This document shows positions 44,680 through 54,254 of a DNA stretch of 64,000 nucleotides, in pieces. Every line of letters starts with the position of its first letter. Positions within the stretch are counted from its first letter, which is position 1. The notes under the pieces were generated by a model. That model ran no database searches, was not told the DNA's origin, and saw nothing but the letters and a program-made list of their open reading frames with translations. Source of the DNA: Marinoscillum sp. 108 (GTDB lineage Bacteria > Bacteroidota > Bacteroidia > Cytophagales > Cyclobacteriaceae). Location: contig NZ_LR734808.1 of assembly GCF_902506655.1 (NCBI RefSeq), forward strand, positions 3,160,501-3,224,500. Reading direction: 5' to 3'. Position numbers and translations under genes: made by a program.

Positions 44680-44687
44680 CAAAAATA
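44680..44687 (-). promoter_or_regulatory. Bacteroidota -7 box before the oxygenase gene
   Basis: TATTTTTG on the minus strand, 19 bp upstream of the ATG. No clear -33. Confidence 0.4.
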
Positions 44688-44702
44688 AAATCATTTGTAC
44701 AA

Positions 44703-45392
44703 TTATCTGAACACTTGGTGCAACACTTTTAAAGATTTGATCTCACCAAGCTGGGTAGTATGATGCTCGTAGTAATTCAAAATAAGTTCCAGGGCTTTGA
44801 ACCGTAAAGCACCTGATCCATGCACAGGCTCAGTGTAATCCGAACTAATGATGCTTGATATAAAGGTAATAAGATTATGATCTTCCTCGATCATTTCCAG
44901 CTCCATACTATGAATGAGGGCTGTGCCATCCTCCACATCCAGGCCAACAAATGGCAACATTTTAAGTAAGAAATGAAGGTGAAAATTTTCGATTTCTGAT
45001 TGGAGGCTGTCGAATGTAATTATGGCATTGGATAGAAAGGCGAACAGTCTTTCGTGTGATTCGCCCTGCTCATGGGTGAGTAGTTTGCTCAGAATTTCCG
45101 ATAGGAAAAGTACAATGGTTCCCTTGCGAATGTCTTGCTGAATATGGTGAGCCGTGGCGTAATATTTGTATTCTGAAAGCCTCTGAATCGATCGGTTGGG
45201 TTTGATGTAAGCGACCAGCTCCAGTAGAGAAAAGGCCTGAAAGTAGCCGATACTGCGCTTCGACCTGGGGCTTCTGATACCATTGACCATGAAGGACATG
45301 AGTCCGTACTGTTCGGTAAAAATCTGAACGATGATGCTGGATTCCTGATACTTCAGGTATTTGATAACAATACCCCTGGTTTTTGTGACCAT
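44703..45392 (-). CDS. recO: DNA repair protein RecO
   Basis: 229 residues; helps load RecA in the RecFOR pathway. The N-terminal OB fold begins TRGIVIKYLKYQESSIIVQIF and GLMSFMVNGIRSPRS; a helical C-terminal domain follows. No zinc-binding Cys cluster is visible, as is usual in Bacteroidota RecO. The start overlaps the porZ stop by one base. Confidence 0.9.
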   Translation of the reverse strand: MVTKTRGIVIKYLKYQESSIIVQIFTEQYGLMSFMVNGIRSPRSKRSIGYFQAFSLLELVAYIKPNRSIQRLSEYKYYATAHHIQQDIRKGTIVLFLSEILSKLLTHEQGESHERLFAFLSNAIITFDSLQSEIENFHLHFLLKMLPFVGLDVEDGTALIHSMELEMIEEDHNLITFISSIISSDYTEPVHGSGALRFKALELILNYYEHHTTQLGEIKSLKVLHQVFR

Positions 45393-47554
45393 TAGTTTAT
45401 CACGGCTATTTTGCCAATGTGTGTTTCTGAACCATCCTGAGAGGCGTTGAACAGGATATAAATCCCGGACCTTACTCTTTGACCATTGTAGTCCAGCAAA
45501 TCCCAGGAGGCGGTGCCGCCTTTAGCCGCTACCTCACGGATAAGCTTACCGTTTACATCTGTGATTTTCACCGAGGCATCACGCACCAGTCCGGTTATGC
45601 CCACCATTCCTTCATATCCCGGGCGCACCGGGTTGGGGAAGACAGAGACGGACCGATTGGTGATTCCACCTGCCGATGACCCGCTTCTGTAGGAAACGAG
45701 CCCTTTTTCTGTAAGGATGAACATCTCACCGTTTTTTGAATTGTAGGCCATCTTTAATACCATATTGGAAGGAAGTGGCGAATTATCCGTGGTGAAATGG
45801 GCCTCGAGTTGACTCAAACTGTTATCAAAAATCCAAAGACCTTCTCTGGTGCTCATCCAGATTCTATTGCCCCCATCTACCGCAATGGCCGTCACGCTCT
45901 CATCCTCAAAGACCTCTTTATTATCATAAATAGGGATAATGGCATTGAGGTCGTCAAAAATGAATGATGCTTCTGTGAAAATCGCTGGCCCGCCCACAGT
46001 GGCTATCCAGGTTTCATCGCTCAGGTCAATGGCTACACCGTTGATCTGATTGGAGGGGATCTTATCAGCAGTGGTCAGCTCCCTAAAATCCTGATTGTTC
46101 AGGTTTAGAGCAATAAATCCTCCACCATCGTTAATGCCTCTGGTGATCCAGAGAACCCCCCTTTGGGAGAGGGATACGGCCAGGGGAAAGGAAGTGCCTA
46201 TAAAGGAGAGGCTATAGGGATTGAGTTCACCCGCTTCATCCAGGGTGTAAAGGGGCTCTCCACTTTCGTAGGAGGGGATATAGAGCAGGTCTGATGAAGT
46301 GGTGAGTTGAGGGATGAGTGGGTCGTAACCTTCCAGGTTTTTGGAGAGGCCAGTCACCAGGGAACCTTCGGTTTGATTATAAAGACCATATCCGGTTGAG
46401 GAGAAGTAGTGGTTATTTTCAAAGAAAGCCACGTCTGTGATGTTATAAAATCCCTCGATTGTCTCAGTGCCCCAGGAGGTATTATCAAAAAGGCTATAGC
46501 CCAGTGAGTCGGTTTGCCCATAATAGTCTTCAGGATGAGGACCATAAAAGGCATAGCAATGCTGATCTATGTACCTGATTTCGGTGATGTCATCACTCAA
46601 AGGGCCATTGGGGGTAATGGACTGCCCGGCAGGATCAATAAGCCCGGAGCGGAGATCACCAATCCAAAAGCCATCAGATGGCAGGAATGTATTGGCCTGA
46701 AGGTGAGCAATAGACTTTAGCGCAGTGGGGCCAGTGCTTTGATATTGATGAATATTGGAGGAAGTCAACAGATAGAGAAATTCATGATCAGCTTTCATGT
46801 CTATTATCGATTCATCGCTCGCCCAGCTGGCATCTATCCATTGATTACCCACTCGTTGAGCAATGAGCGTGTCGTTTTTGATGACAAACACGTTTTCACT
46901 GGTGGCCGTCAGGTGGCTGAAGCTGGCACTATCTGCTTCCAGTATCCAGCTGGTGTAAGTAGAAAGATTACTCTGAAGGGAGGCACTCAAAAGCCCTGCA
47001 TTGGTAATGGCGAATAGTCGTTCCCCAAATACCAACATTTCGGTGACCGTGACATCTGTGGCATTGGGGCCAAAGGAGCGATGATTGTCTACTATTTCCT
47101 GTCTTTCCAGAGAAACGACAATAATCCCGAAGCTGGTTCCCACATAAGCCAGTTGCCCATGTGTGATAATCTGGTGGATTTTTTTGCTCCCCACCAGGGT
47201 GGCGTTCTTTATGTCCCTAATGGTCGTCACCTTCCCATCGTGGTGCAGATCCACCAACCCCGACTCATAACCGATCACCAGTGTCTTGAAGTCTTCGCTA
47301 TAGCTGAGGGCAGTGATCCCTGCATCTGAGAGCCCATCGGTTTTTGAAAGGGTATTGATGGCCCCAGTTGCCAGATCTATATAAAAGAGACCGTTCTCTA
47401 CTGCACAAAAGATTTTTCCATTGCCCCCCTCCAGTATCCGTGCATTGTTGTAGCTGAAGTGAGTTCGCCACGTATCGATGGGGATATTCTGAGCAAAACA
47501 AAAGGTCAGTGCGACTGACCAGAAACTAACGAGGCTTGTGATCCATTTTTTCAT
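45392..47554 (-). CDS. porZ: Type IX secretion system protein PorZ
   Basis: 720 residues from the ATG at 47554, which starts a clear signal peptide (KKWITSLVSFWSVALTFCFA); an ATG at 47596 is possible but would precede it. Two beta-propeller-like domains made of repeats such as GKIFCAVENGLFYIDL and RIWMSTREGLWIFD are followed by a C-terminal T9SS sorting domain (VSVFPNPVRPGYEG to IYILFNA). PorZ sits on the cell surface in the T9SS attachment complex that links cargo to lipopolysaccharide. The position beside recO is common in Bacteroidota. It overlaps tdk by 29 bp. Confidence 0.85.
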   Translation of the reverse strand: MKKWITSLVSFWSVALTFCFAQNIPIDTWRTHFSYNNARILEGGNGKIFCAVENGLFYIDLATGAINTLSKTDGLSDAGITALSYSEDFKTLVIGYESGLVDLHHDGKVTTIRDIKNATLVGSKKIHQIITHGQLAYVGTSFGIIVVSLERQEIVDNHRSFGPNATDVTVTEMLVFGERLFAITNAGLLSASLQSNLSTYTSWILEADSASFSHLTATSENVFVIKNDTLIAQRVGNQWIDASWASDESIIDMKADHEFLYLLTSSNIHQYQSTGPTALKSIAHLQANTFLPSDGFWIGDLRSGLIDPAGQSITPNGPLSDDITEIRYIDQHCYAFYGPHPEDYYGQTDSLGYSLFDNTSWGTETIEGFYNITDVAFFENNHYFSSTGYGLYNQTEGSLVTGLSKNLEGYDPLIPQLTTSSDLLYIPSYESGEPLYTLDEAGELNPYSLSFIGTSFPLAVSLSQRGVLWITRGINDGGGFIALNLNNQDFRELTTADKIPSNQINGVAIDLSDETWIATVGGPAIFTEASFIFDDLNAIIPIYDNKEVFEDESVTAIAVDGGNRIWMSTREGLWIFDNSLSQLEAHFTTDNSPLPSNMVLKMAYNSKNGEMFILTEKGLVSYRSGSSAGGITNRSVSVFPNPVRPGYEGMVGITGLVRDASVKITDVNGKLIREVAAKGGTASWDLLDYNGQRVRSGIYILFNASQDGSETHIGKIAVIN

Positions 47555-48119
47555 AAAAACACTTTCTGCATAAGGCCTCATAAACATCTTTTTCACCTAG
47601 AACGACGGTTTGCTTGGATTTAGTCCGTCGGTAGGAGTAAGAAGCGATATTTCCGCATTCCATACAGATGGCGTGTACTTTGGTGATGTATTCTGCGGTG
47701 GCCATCAGTTGGTCCATTGGGGAAAATGGCTTCCCCATAAAATCCATGTCAAGTCCGGCAATGATCACTCTTTTTCCCTGATTGGCCAGTTCATTGGAAA
47801 CCGAAATAATTTCATCGTCGAAGAACTGTGCTTCATCAATACCTACTACATCACAGTGTCCCGCACGCAGGAGGATGTCATGAGCGAAATTGACCGGTGT
47901 GGAGTGAATGGCATTTTCATTATGGGACACCACCTTTTTTTTGGAGTACCGCTTGTCGATGGTAGGCTTGAAAATCTCTACATTTTGCTGGGCGATCAGT
48001 ACCCGGTTGAGCCTACGGATGAGTTCTTCGGTTTTTCCTGAAAACATGGATCCGCAAATCACTTCTACCCAGCCAGCCTTGCTGATGGACCTGCCTCCAA
48101 TATTGGGTTCTACAAACAT
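47526..48119 (-). CDS. tdk: Thymidine kinase (type II)
   Basis: 197 residues. P-loop GSMFSGKTEELIRRLNR near residue 27, DEAQFFDDEI (catalytic Glu region), the lasso domain with CMECGN and CRKCFYEK as zinc ligands. Salvages thymidine to dTMP. One base after the ferredoxin gene stop; likely an operon ferredoxin-tdk-porZ-recO. Confidence 0.95.
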   Translation of the reverse strand: MFVEPNIGGRSISKAGWVEVICGSMFSGKTEELIRRLNRVLIAQQNVEIFKPTIDKRYSKKKVVSHNENAIHSTPVNFAHDILLRAGHCDVVGIDEAQFFDDEIISVSNELANQGKRVIIAGLDMDFMGKPFSPMDQLMATAEYITKVHAICMECGNIASYSYRRTKSKQTVVLGEKDVYEALCRKCFYEKMDHKPR

Positions 48120-48440
48120 CTATTCAGAATAATCAATGTGTGGAAGTTTATATGCACCAGGTGCCTTTACAGTCACATTTCCATGCACTTCTGCCTGACA
48201 TGCCAGACGGTCACCTTCTTTTAATCTCCCTAAGTTAATAAATCTCCTTTCAGCCTCCGTATACCCACTCAGGGCATCTTGTCCTGCTAGAATCTCTGTG
48301 GTGCAGGTGGTGCACTTACCTTTTTTGCCACAGGCATGCATCCAGTCTGTTTCCGTCAGTAAAATATCCAGAAGTTTTTCCGTTTTAGAGTTGCAATGAA
48401 TAGTTTTACTATTGAGGTTTTTTATTGTGACTTCAGGCAT
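48120..48440 (-). CDS. 2Fe-2S ferredoxin
   Basis: 106 residues, adrenodoxin/plant-like fold. Cluster ligands are in HACGKKGKCTTCTTEIL (CxxxxCxxC) and RLACQAEV (fourth Cys). Cytoplasmic electron carrier; partner not evident from the neighbours. Divergent from the acidic protein gene across only 17 bp, so promoters must overlap coding DNA. Confidence 0.9.
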   Translation of the reverse strand: MPEVTIKNLNSKTIHCNSKTEKLLDILLTETDWMHACGKKGKCTTCTTEILAGQDALSGYTEAERRFINLGRLKEGDRLACQAEVHGNVTVKAPGAYKLPHIDYSE

Positions 48441-48457
48441 TTCAATCTTCCATTCTT

Positions 48458-49810
48458 ATGCAAAGGAAACTAAACGATGAGTTTATAAAGGAATATAGTG
48501 AAGAGTTTTCCGAAAAAATCGCCTCTGATTTTTTTCAGCAAAAAGAGAAAATTTCCGGTAAGCAAATACTCAGCCTGACTCCTTCCAAGCAGGTTAATTT
48601 TTTTGTATTAAAAATCCTCTTTCGCAAGTGGCAAGAGGAAATGAAACGGCTTGAGAGCCCGTTTTTTAATTATAAGAATACGGAAGTAAGAAAAGCCATG
48701 GTTCAGTTTATGAACACCCTGTCTCAGCATATAGAGATGGGTAAGGAGCACCTGGTGGGCATGTTGGAGGAAGCGGTGGCTGATACGCTGCTGATTGCAG
48801 CAGACCCGGGGAGCTACCTCATCATGGAGTTTGACGCCCTGGATGTGCCTCAGGTGAATGAGAAACTTACCAAACCTATCCTCAAATACCTTAGGCTTCA
48901 TAAAGAAGAGGTTCAATCTTTCTTCGAAGAAAATAACGAAGTGTCTCTGGATGAGTTTCTGGACAATGCCGAGGCCCACTTTGACGAACTGGATACTGCG
49001 GAGGTAGTAGCTCATGAGTTGGAACTCCTGTCACGGGTAGTCCCATTGTCAGAAGAGGAGCTCTTCATGGATGAAGACTCTTTCGAGAGCCATGAGGAAA
49101 GCGAGGAGGAGATTCCCGAAATGGAGGATGATTTGATGGAAGAGGAGCCTGATGAAGAGGAGGAGGTGGAGTTTTACTCAGACGAAGAGGCATATGAAGA
49201 TGAAGAATTGGAGCGTGAAGTCATTGAAGAGCCGGAAGCCAACGAAGAGGAAGATGAGGAGCTGAGTTTTGAAGCGGCTGAGGAGGAAGAGGAGGCATCA
49301 TCTGATGAAGTGGAAGCAACCACGGAGGTAGAGGAAGAGCCATTAGACGAAGAGGAGGTAGAATCTGATGAAGAGGTACAACCTGAAGAGGAGGAAGATA
49401 CCAAAGAAGTGGCCGAGCATTCGTCTGCTGCGGAGGATTGGCCAGAAGAAACTCCAGATGAGGAAATAGCGCCTGAAGAATCTGTAAACGAACAATTTCC
49501 AGAGGCCGGAGAAACGATCAATGACACCTTTAGCAAGAAAAGTAATACCCTTGCTGATCAGCTGGAGCAAAAGAAGGTGCAAACGATCATGGAAGCGATC
49601 TCCGTGAATCATCGATACATGTTTACCAAGGAGTTGTTTGATGGTAGCCGCGAGGCTTTCACGGAAGCCATAGCCGCCATTGAGGCTTGTGAATCTTTTG
49701 ATGATGCCGTGGAATTGCTGGTGCAAACTTATGCCAAGGAGCGTGCCTGGGACATGAACAGTGAGGAGGTCAAGGAACTCCTGAAAGTAGTCTTTAGAAA
49801 ATTCAGATAA
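48458..49810 (+). CDS. Acidic Glu-rich protein of unknown function
   Basis: 450 residues without signal peptide or membrane segment. Three parts: a mixed-charge helical N-terminal domain (about 1-195), an extremely acidic low-complexity region (about 195-345, runs of Glu and Asp with few basic residues), and a compact C-terminal domain (about 365-450) that includes ISVNHRYMFTKELFDGSREA and YAKERAWDMNSEEVKELL. The C-terminal domain resembles a conserved domain found at the end of many uncharacterised Bacteroidota proteins. Function unknown; the acidic region could bind basic proteins or nucleic-acid binders. Confidence 0.85.
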   Translation: MQRKLNDEFIKEYSEEFSEKIASDFFQQKEKISGKQILSLTPSKQVNFFVLKILFRKWQEEMKRLESPFFNYKNTEVRKAMVQFMNTLSQHIEMGKEHLVGMLEEAVADTLLIAADPGSYLIMEFDALDVPQVNEKLTKPILKYLRLHKEEVQSFFEENNEVSLDEFLDNAEAHFDELDTAEVVAHELELLSRVVPLSEEELFMDEDSFESHEESEEEIPEMEDDLMEEEPDEEEEVEFYSDEEAYEDEELEREVIEEPEANEEEDEELSFEAAEEEEEASSDEVEATTEVEEEPLDEEEVESDEEVQPEEEEDTKEVAEHSSAAEDWPEETPDEEIAPEESVNEQFPEAGETINDTFSKKSNTLADQLEQKKVQTIMEAISVNHRYMFTKELFDGSREAFTEAIAAIEACESFDDAVELLVQTYAKERAWDMNSEEVKELLKVVFRKFR

Positions 49811-49816
49811 GATTTA

Positions 49817-51085
49817 TCACCACCGCTGAAGTACCTGCATCCTGTGGGCATCCAATTTCAGAAAAGAAAAGAGCAGGATTGAAAATCCCCAAAGGGATGA
49901 ACCTCCATAGCTGAAAAAGGGTAGCGGAATACCGATGACCGGAAACAGCCCAATCGTCATGGCTATATTCACTGCAAAGTGGAAGAAAAGGATAGAGGCC
50001 ACCCCGTAACCATAGATACGAGCAAAGGAGGATTTTTGTCGTTCGGCCAGATAGATGAGGCGCACGAACAGTGTGCTGAACAATGCCACCAACAAAAAAC
50101 TACCGATCCAGCCCTGCTCTTCACCGATGGTGCAGAAAATGAAATCTGTGGTTTGCTCTGGCACAAAGTCAAACTTTGTCTGTGTACCCTCCAAATAACC
50201 TTTTCCGGTGAGGCCTCCAGATCCGATGGCAATTTTAGATTGGGTCACATTCCAACCTACTCCCAGGGGATCAGCATTGGGATTGATCAGAGACATCACA
50301 CGCTTTTGCTGATGTGGTTTGAGTACATCAGTCAGTATGAAGTCCACACTTCGGATAAATCCCGCTGTGAGAAGTCCTGCAATAAGCACAATGGCAATTT
50401 TAGGTGGAGACTTGGCCACCAGGCCCAGCGCCAGCAATGTGACCACCACTATCCCGATGAGCAATACCGTTTGACTGACCAGCAGGGTGAGAAGAAAAAG
50501 AATGATAACACCCAAGCCGAGGATAAGTATGAGGGGGTGCATTCCTTCTCTGAACATGACCAAAATAAGACTACCGAACACCATGGCACTTCCCAGGTCA
50601 CCTTGTAATATGATGAGGATCATGGGTAACCCAATGAAAAGAAATCCAATACTTTGAACCTTCAGGTCTGAAGATTTACGTGTGGACTTGCTCAGGTACT
50701 TGGCCAGACCAAGCGCCGCAGCAAACTTGGTGAATTCAGCCGGCTGGAATTTGAAAGCGCCTAGCTCAAACCAGGATTTGGACCCGGCCACTTCCTTACC
50801 AAGGATCAAGACGACTATCAGCAGAAAGATCAGAATTCCATAAATAATGTAAGCGAAGGAGTCATAAAAGCGAAAATCCAGCAGCATGATCAATGCGATG
50901 AGCAGAAAAGAGGAGCCTATCCAGATCAACTGCTTTCCCGAACTCATGCTGAAGTTGAGTATGCCATTGTTCACGTCCGGGTCGTAGTCCGCCGCATAAA
51001 TGTTGAGCCACCCGCCGAATACCAGGATCAGGTAAATCAGTATTACCTGCCAATCGAGCTTATTGATGAGTTGATCGTTTCTCAT
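49817..51085 (-). CDS. rodA: Rod-shape protein RodA (SEDS glycosyltransferase)
   Basis: 422 residues, ten helices; SEDS-family peptidoglycan polymerase working with PBP2. Seen: GSKSWFELGAFKFQPAEFTKFAAALGLA split over the conserved catalytic loop, GDLGSAMVFG and, near the end, GIPLPFFSYGGSSL. Last gene of mreB-mreC-mreD-mrdA-rodA; the mrdA end overlaps the rodA start by 4 bp. Confidence 0.95.
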   Translation of the reverse strand: MRNDQLINKLDWQVILIYLILVFGGWLNIYAADYDPDVNNGILNFSMSSGKQLIWIGSSFLLIALIMLLDFRFYDSFAYIIYGILIFLLIVVLILGKEVAGSKSWFELGAFKFQPAEFTKFAAALGLAKYLSKSTRKSSDLKVQSIGFLFIGLPMILIILQGDLGSAMVFGSLILVMFREGMHPLILILGLGVIILFLLTLLVSQTVLLIGIVVVTLLALGLVAKSPPKIAIVLIAGLLTAGFIRSVDFILTDVLKPHQQKRVMSLINPNADPLGVGWNVTQSKIAIGSGGLTGKGYLEGTQTKFDFVPEQTTDFIFCTIGEEQGWIGSFLLVALFSTLFVRLIYLAERQKSSFARIYGYGVASILFFHFAVNIAMTIGLFPVIGIPLPFFSYGGSSLWGFSILLFSFLKLDAHRMQVLQRW

Positions 51086-52923
51086 TGGTTAAGCTTGGCC
51101 ATGTTCATTTCTTTCAATGTCTTTTTCTGCTTTTCATCCAGGAAGTCTCCCTTCAGAACAAACTCCTCTACCCACGGTCTGGAGATTTCTCCTTTGATGT
51201 ATTTTTCTATCACTAGACTGGCTGTGCTACCTGCAGCACGTCCACCCCAGCCGGCATTTTCCACATAGACTGCTATGGCTATCTGCGGATCGTCCTTTGG
51301 AGCAAAACCCATAAAGCCGGAGTGGTCCATTCCATGGGGGTTTTCTACCGTACTGGTTTTGCCACATATGGGCAAATCAGGGATATACGCGCGTCTACCG
51401 GAACCTTCCTCTATCACTTTCTCCATACCGTCTATCACCACTCCAAAATACTCAGGCTTAATGTCAATGCTGTTTTTTTCAATTTTCAGGGCGGGTTCGC
51501 CTTCCACTGATTTTACAATGTGCGGTGTATAATAGTATCCTTTATTGGCTAATATGGCTCCAAGGTTAGCCATCTGTAGTGGGGTAACGAGCAGCTCACC
51601 CTGTCCGATGCTGAGGGAGTAGATATTGCTGAATGCCCACCGGTTGGTGCCAATGTATCGGTCGTAATATTGAATATTGGGGACCAACCCGGCTTGTTCA
51701 TTGGGAATGTCCACGCCCAGTCTGCGGCCCAGCCCAAATTGATTGACATACCCGTTCCATTTTTCCAATCCTATTCGCGAATCAATAAACCTGCTTTCGT
51801 GCTCACCTTGTTCGATCACCCTTTTGAATACCTTGTAGAAGTAATTATTCGACGAATAGGTGATGGCTTTTACCACATCATAACTCCCGATGGGAGCGAG
51901 ATCACCGATGAGGTTGCCTTCACAGTAGATCTGTTCTCTGGGCCTCAATACACCTTCCTCCATGGCGATGAGCGCCTGGAGGGTCTTAAACATAGATCCC
52001 GGAGGATACATGGCCTGCAAAGGCCGGTTGAAAAGCGGAGTAAGAGAGTCCTCTCTGATCTTCTGGAAATTTTTACCCAGATCTCGCCCACTGAGTAGCG
52101 CAGGATCATAGGAAGGTGTGGAAACCATCGCTAGTATTTCACCGGTTCTCGGATCAATGGCTACTAAACCCGCCACTTTACCTTTCAGTAACTTTTCGGC
52201 ATACTCCTGAAGTTCCGTATTGATGGTGAGGTGAATGCTCTTGCCAGGAATAGACACCGTATCGAAGGCTCCGTCCCTAAACTTTCCTTTCTCCACGCCC
52301 TGAACGTTGACAATCTTATACCTCAGTCCTCTTTTGCCCCTGAGCTTTTCTTCATATTGCTTTTCTACCCCGGAAATCCCAATGTAGTCACCAGACTTGT
52401 AGTAGTTGCTGGTGTCCCGGATAATCTGACTCCTGTTGATCTCGCCCACATATCCCAGTGTATTGGAGAGCATGTTGTGCTGATAGCCTCTTACTGTACG
52501 GGGTAGCACATAGAAGCCATCATAGGCGACCAACCGATCTTGTATTTTGGCGAAAAAATCATTGGGTATCTGCTCCATAAACTTGGATGCCAGAATAGAG
52601 GAATACTTTCGGGCCTTCTGATACCTGGACACGAAGGTCTGATGGTCAATTTCTAAAAGCTTTATTAAATCGGAGGAATCGCTCAGGTTCACTTCCTTGG
52701 GCACAATCATGAGGTCATACACAGGCGTGTTGTAAACCATCAGTTCGCCAAACCGATCGTACATCAACCCGCGGAAAGGGTAATCCACTATTTTCTGAAC
52801 AATGTTGTTCTCAGCAGCTAGCTTATACTCATCGTCTATCACCTGTATGGAGAACAAACGGATAGAAAAGATGAGTGCCACCAACAAAATAAAACCTTGT
52901 ATGATGATTGCTCTGGTGTTCAT
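51082..52923 (-). CDS. mrdA: Penicillin-binding protein 2 (elongasome transpeptidase)
   Basis: 613 residues: one N-terminal helix, a pedestal domain with GYVGEINRS and the transpeptidase domain. The nucleophile motif is PPGSMFKTL (Ser310, Lys313) and the SxN motif is TYSSNNYF. The third motif reads CGKTSTVENPHG (Lys522-Thr-Ser), with Ser instead of the usual Gly of KTG. Crosslinks lateral-wall peptidoglycan with RodA. It overlaps mreD and rodA by 4 bp each. Confidence 0.94.
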   Translation of the reverse strand: MNTRAIIIQGFILLVALIFSIRLFSIQVIDDEYKLAAENNIVQKIVDYPFRGLMYDRFGELMVYNTPVYDLMIVPKEVNLSDSSDLIKLLEIDHQTFVSRYQKARKYSSILASKFMEQIPNDFFAKIQDRLVAYDGFYVLPRTVRGYQHNMLSNTLGYVGEINRSQIIRDTSNYYKSGDYIGISGVEKQYEEKLRGKRGLRYKIVNVQGVEKGKFRDGAFDTVSIPGKSIHLTINTELQEYAEKLLKGKVAGLVAIDPRTGEILAMVSTPSYDPALLSGRDLGKNFQKIREDSLTPLFNRPLQAMYPPGSMFKTLQALIAMEEGVLRPREQIYCEGNLIGDLAPIGSYDVVKAITYSSNNYFYKVFKRVIEQGEHESRFIDSRIGLEKWNGYVNQFGLGRRLGVDIPNEQAGLVPNIQYYDRYIGTNRWAFSNIYSLSIGQGELLVTPLQMANLGAILANKGYYYTPHIVKSVEGEPALKIEKNSIDIKPEYFGVVIDGMEKVIEEGSGRRAYIPDLPICGKTSTVENPHGMDHSGFMGFAPKDDPQIAIAVYVENAGWGGRAAGSTASLVIEKYIKGEISRPWVEEFVLKGDFLDEKQKKTLKEMNMAKLNQ

Positions 52924-53435
52924 ATTCTTCTTGCTTTCGGGGCCATCAGGAAGCTGAGCCCAAATACAATGATGAAACTATACAGAGCGCTGTATAGTAT
53001 TTTACTGAACAAAAATCCGAATGAATTAAATCCACCATTTTCTACTGTAAAAATGATGATGTGATGAATGAATATAAGAGGTAGGAGATATTTGATAGAT
53101 CCCCAGACTTTCAATTCATTCCAGTCAAGGTAAACATCATCATCGGAGGTGCCCATCATGAGGTTAAACCAGCCATCTTTTACAAAAGCTACGAGAATGC
53201 ATGCTGAGGCATGTATGCCCGGGGTGTTTGAAAAGGCATCAATGATGAGGCCTGTCAGAAAGGCGATGACCATGGTCAGGCTCCTGTTCAAAGCATAAGG
53301 CAAAAAGAGAATAAAACCGATGTAGAAAAAACCGAAAGCACTATTGAACAAAATAAGCTTATACAAAAAAGGTATCTGTATCACCAAAAAGACGATAAAA
53401 TGCAAAACCTGCTGTTGTATGTTGACTCGGATCAT
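52920..53435 (-). CDS. mreD: Rod-shape-determining protein MreD
   Basis: 171 residues, five to six helices, small integral membrane partner of MreC and RodA. The sequence is poorly conserved as usual; assigned mainly from its hydrophobic plan (FLTGLIIDAFSNTPGIHASA is the best-conserved stretch) and position between mreC and mrdA with 4-bp overlaps. Confidence 0.9.
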   Translation of the reverse strand: MIRVNIQQQVLHFIVFLVIQIPFLYKLILFNSAFGFFYIGFILFLPYALNRSLTMVIAFLTGLIIDAFSNTPGIHASACILVAFVKDGWFNLMMGTSDDDVYLDWNELKVWGSIKYLLPLIFIHHIIIFTVENGGFNSFGFLFSKILYSALYSFIIVFGLSFLMAPKARRI

Positions 53436-54247
53436 TGCACCATTTGGGTTTCGGTTTCCAGACTATCCTGCTCAGCTTTCATTACATTTTGTACCAGGTA
53501 CACATATTCCAGCGAGCTGAAATCCACAGCCAGACTGATCTTGGCTTCATAAAAAACGTCGTTGTCTTCCAACTGATACTCGCTGATGGTGCCGATTGGT
53601 ATGTTTTCAGGGAATACCGCATTGAACCCCGACGTGACAATGGTGTCCCCAATATTGATGGGGATGTGCCTTGGGATGTATTTCAATGAAGCTTCCAAGG
53701 GGCTGTTTCCATCCCACTGAACAGTACAGAGGGTGCGGGTGCGTTTTACAGAGCTGGAAATCATCAGATTTCTATGAAGCAGTGAGGTGACCGTAGCAAA
53801 ATTGCCGGATACAGACTTCACCTGACCAACAACTCCTTCCCCACCTATTACACCCATACCCGGTAGCACCTGATCTTTTGATCCTACATCCAGAGTGAGG
53901 TAATTCATAGATCGCTGGAATGTGTTGTTGATCACCTTGGCCTTGAACAGATTATATTTTCTGACCGAAGAATCTATTTCCACAAGTCCCAGACTCACAT
54001 TGGCCAGTTGCTCACGCAGAAGCAAGTTTTCACGGATCAGTTGATCGTTGATCGTTTTTAGCTGGAAGTAATCTCCGGTGTTGCTGGTGAGGGTGTTGAT
54101 GCCGGCTACCAGCCTGTTTGATGAGTTAAGGAATGCAGCATTTGGCTGATTGTTGTAACCGATAATCAGCCAGGCACATATCCCTTCCAATAGCAGAAAT
54201 AACCCAAAGGTTCTAAACCGATAGAGGAAGTAGAGTAAATTTTGCAT
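53432..54247 (-). CDS. mreC: Rod-shape-determining protein MreC
   Basis: 271 residues. One N-terminal helix (about 10-28), a coiled coil (about 60-85, LIRENLLLREQLANV) and a periplasmic beta domain with YLTLDVGSKDQVLPGMGVIG and VVGQVKSVSGNFATV. It connects cytoplasmic MreB to the periplasmic enzymes. 7 bp after mreB. Confidence 0.94.
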   Translation of the reverse strand: MQNLLYFLYRFRTFGLFLLLEGICAWLIIGYNNQPNAAFLNSSNRLVAGINTLTSNTGDYFQLKTINDQLIRENLLLREQLANVSLGLVEIDSSVRKYNLFKAKVINNTFQRSMNYLTLDVGSKDQVLPGMGVIGGEGVVGQVKSVSGNFATVTSLLHRNLMISSSVKRTRTLCTVQWDGNSPLEASLKYIPRHIPINIGDTIVTSGFNAVFPENIPIGTISEYQLEDNDVFYEAKISLAVDFSSLEYVYLVQNVMKAEQDSLETETQMVQ

Positions 54248-54254
54248 TCAGAAA

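Noticed and set aside
49174-49536. Minus-strand Ser-rich open frame
   Set aside because: It is the mirror image of the Glu-codon-rich region of the acidic protein gene; the Ser runs are just the complement of GAA/GAG-rich sequence.
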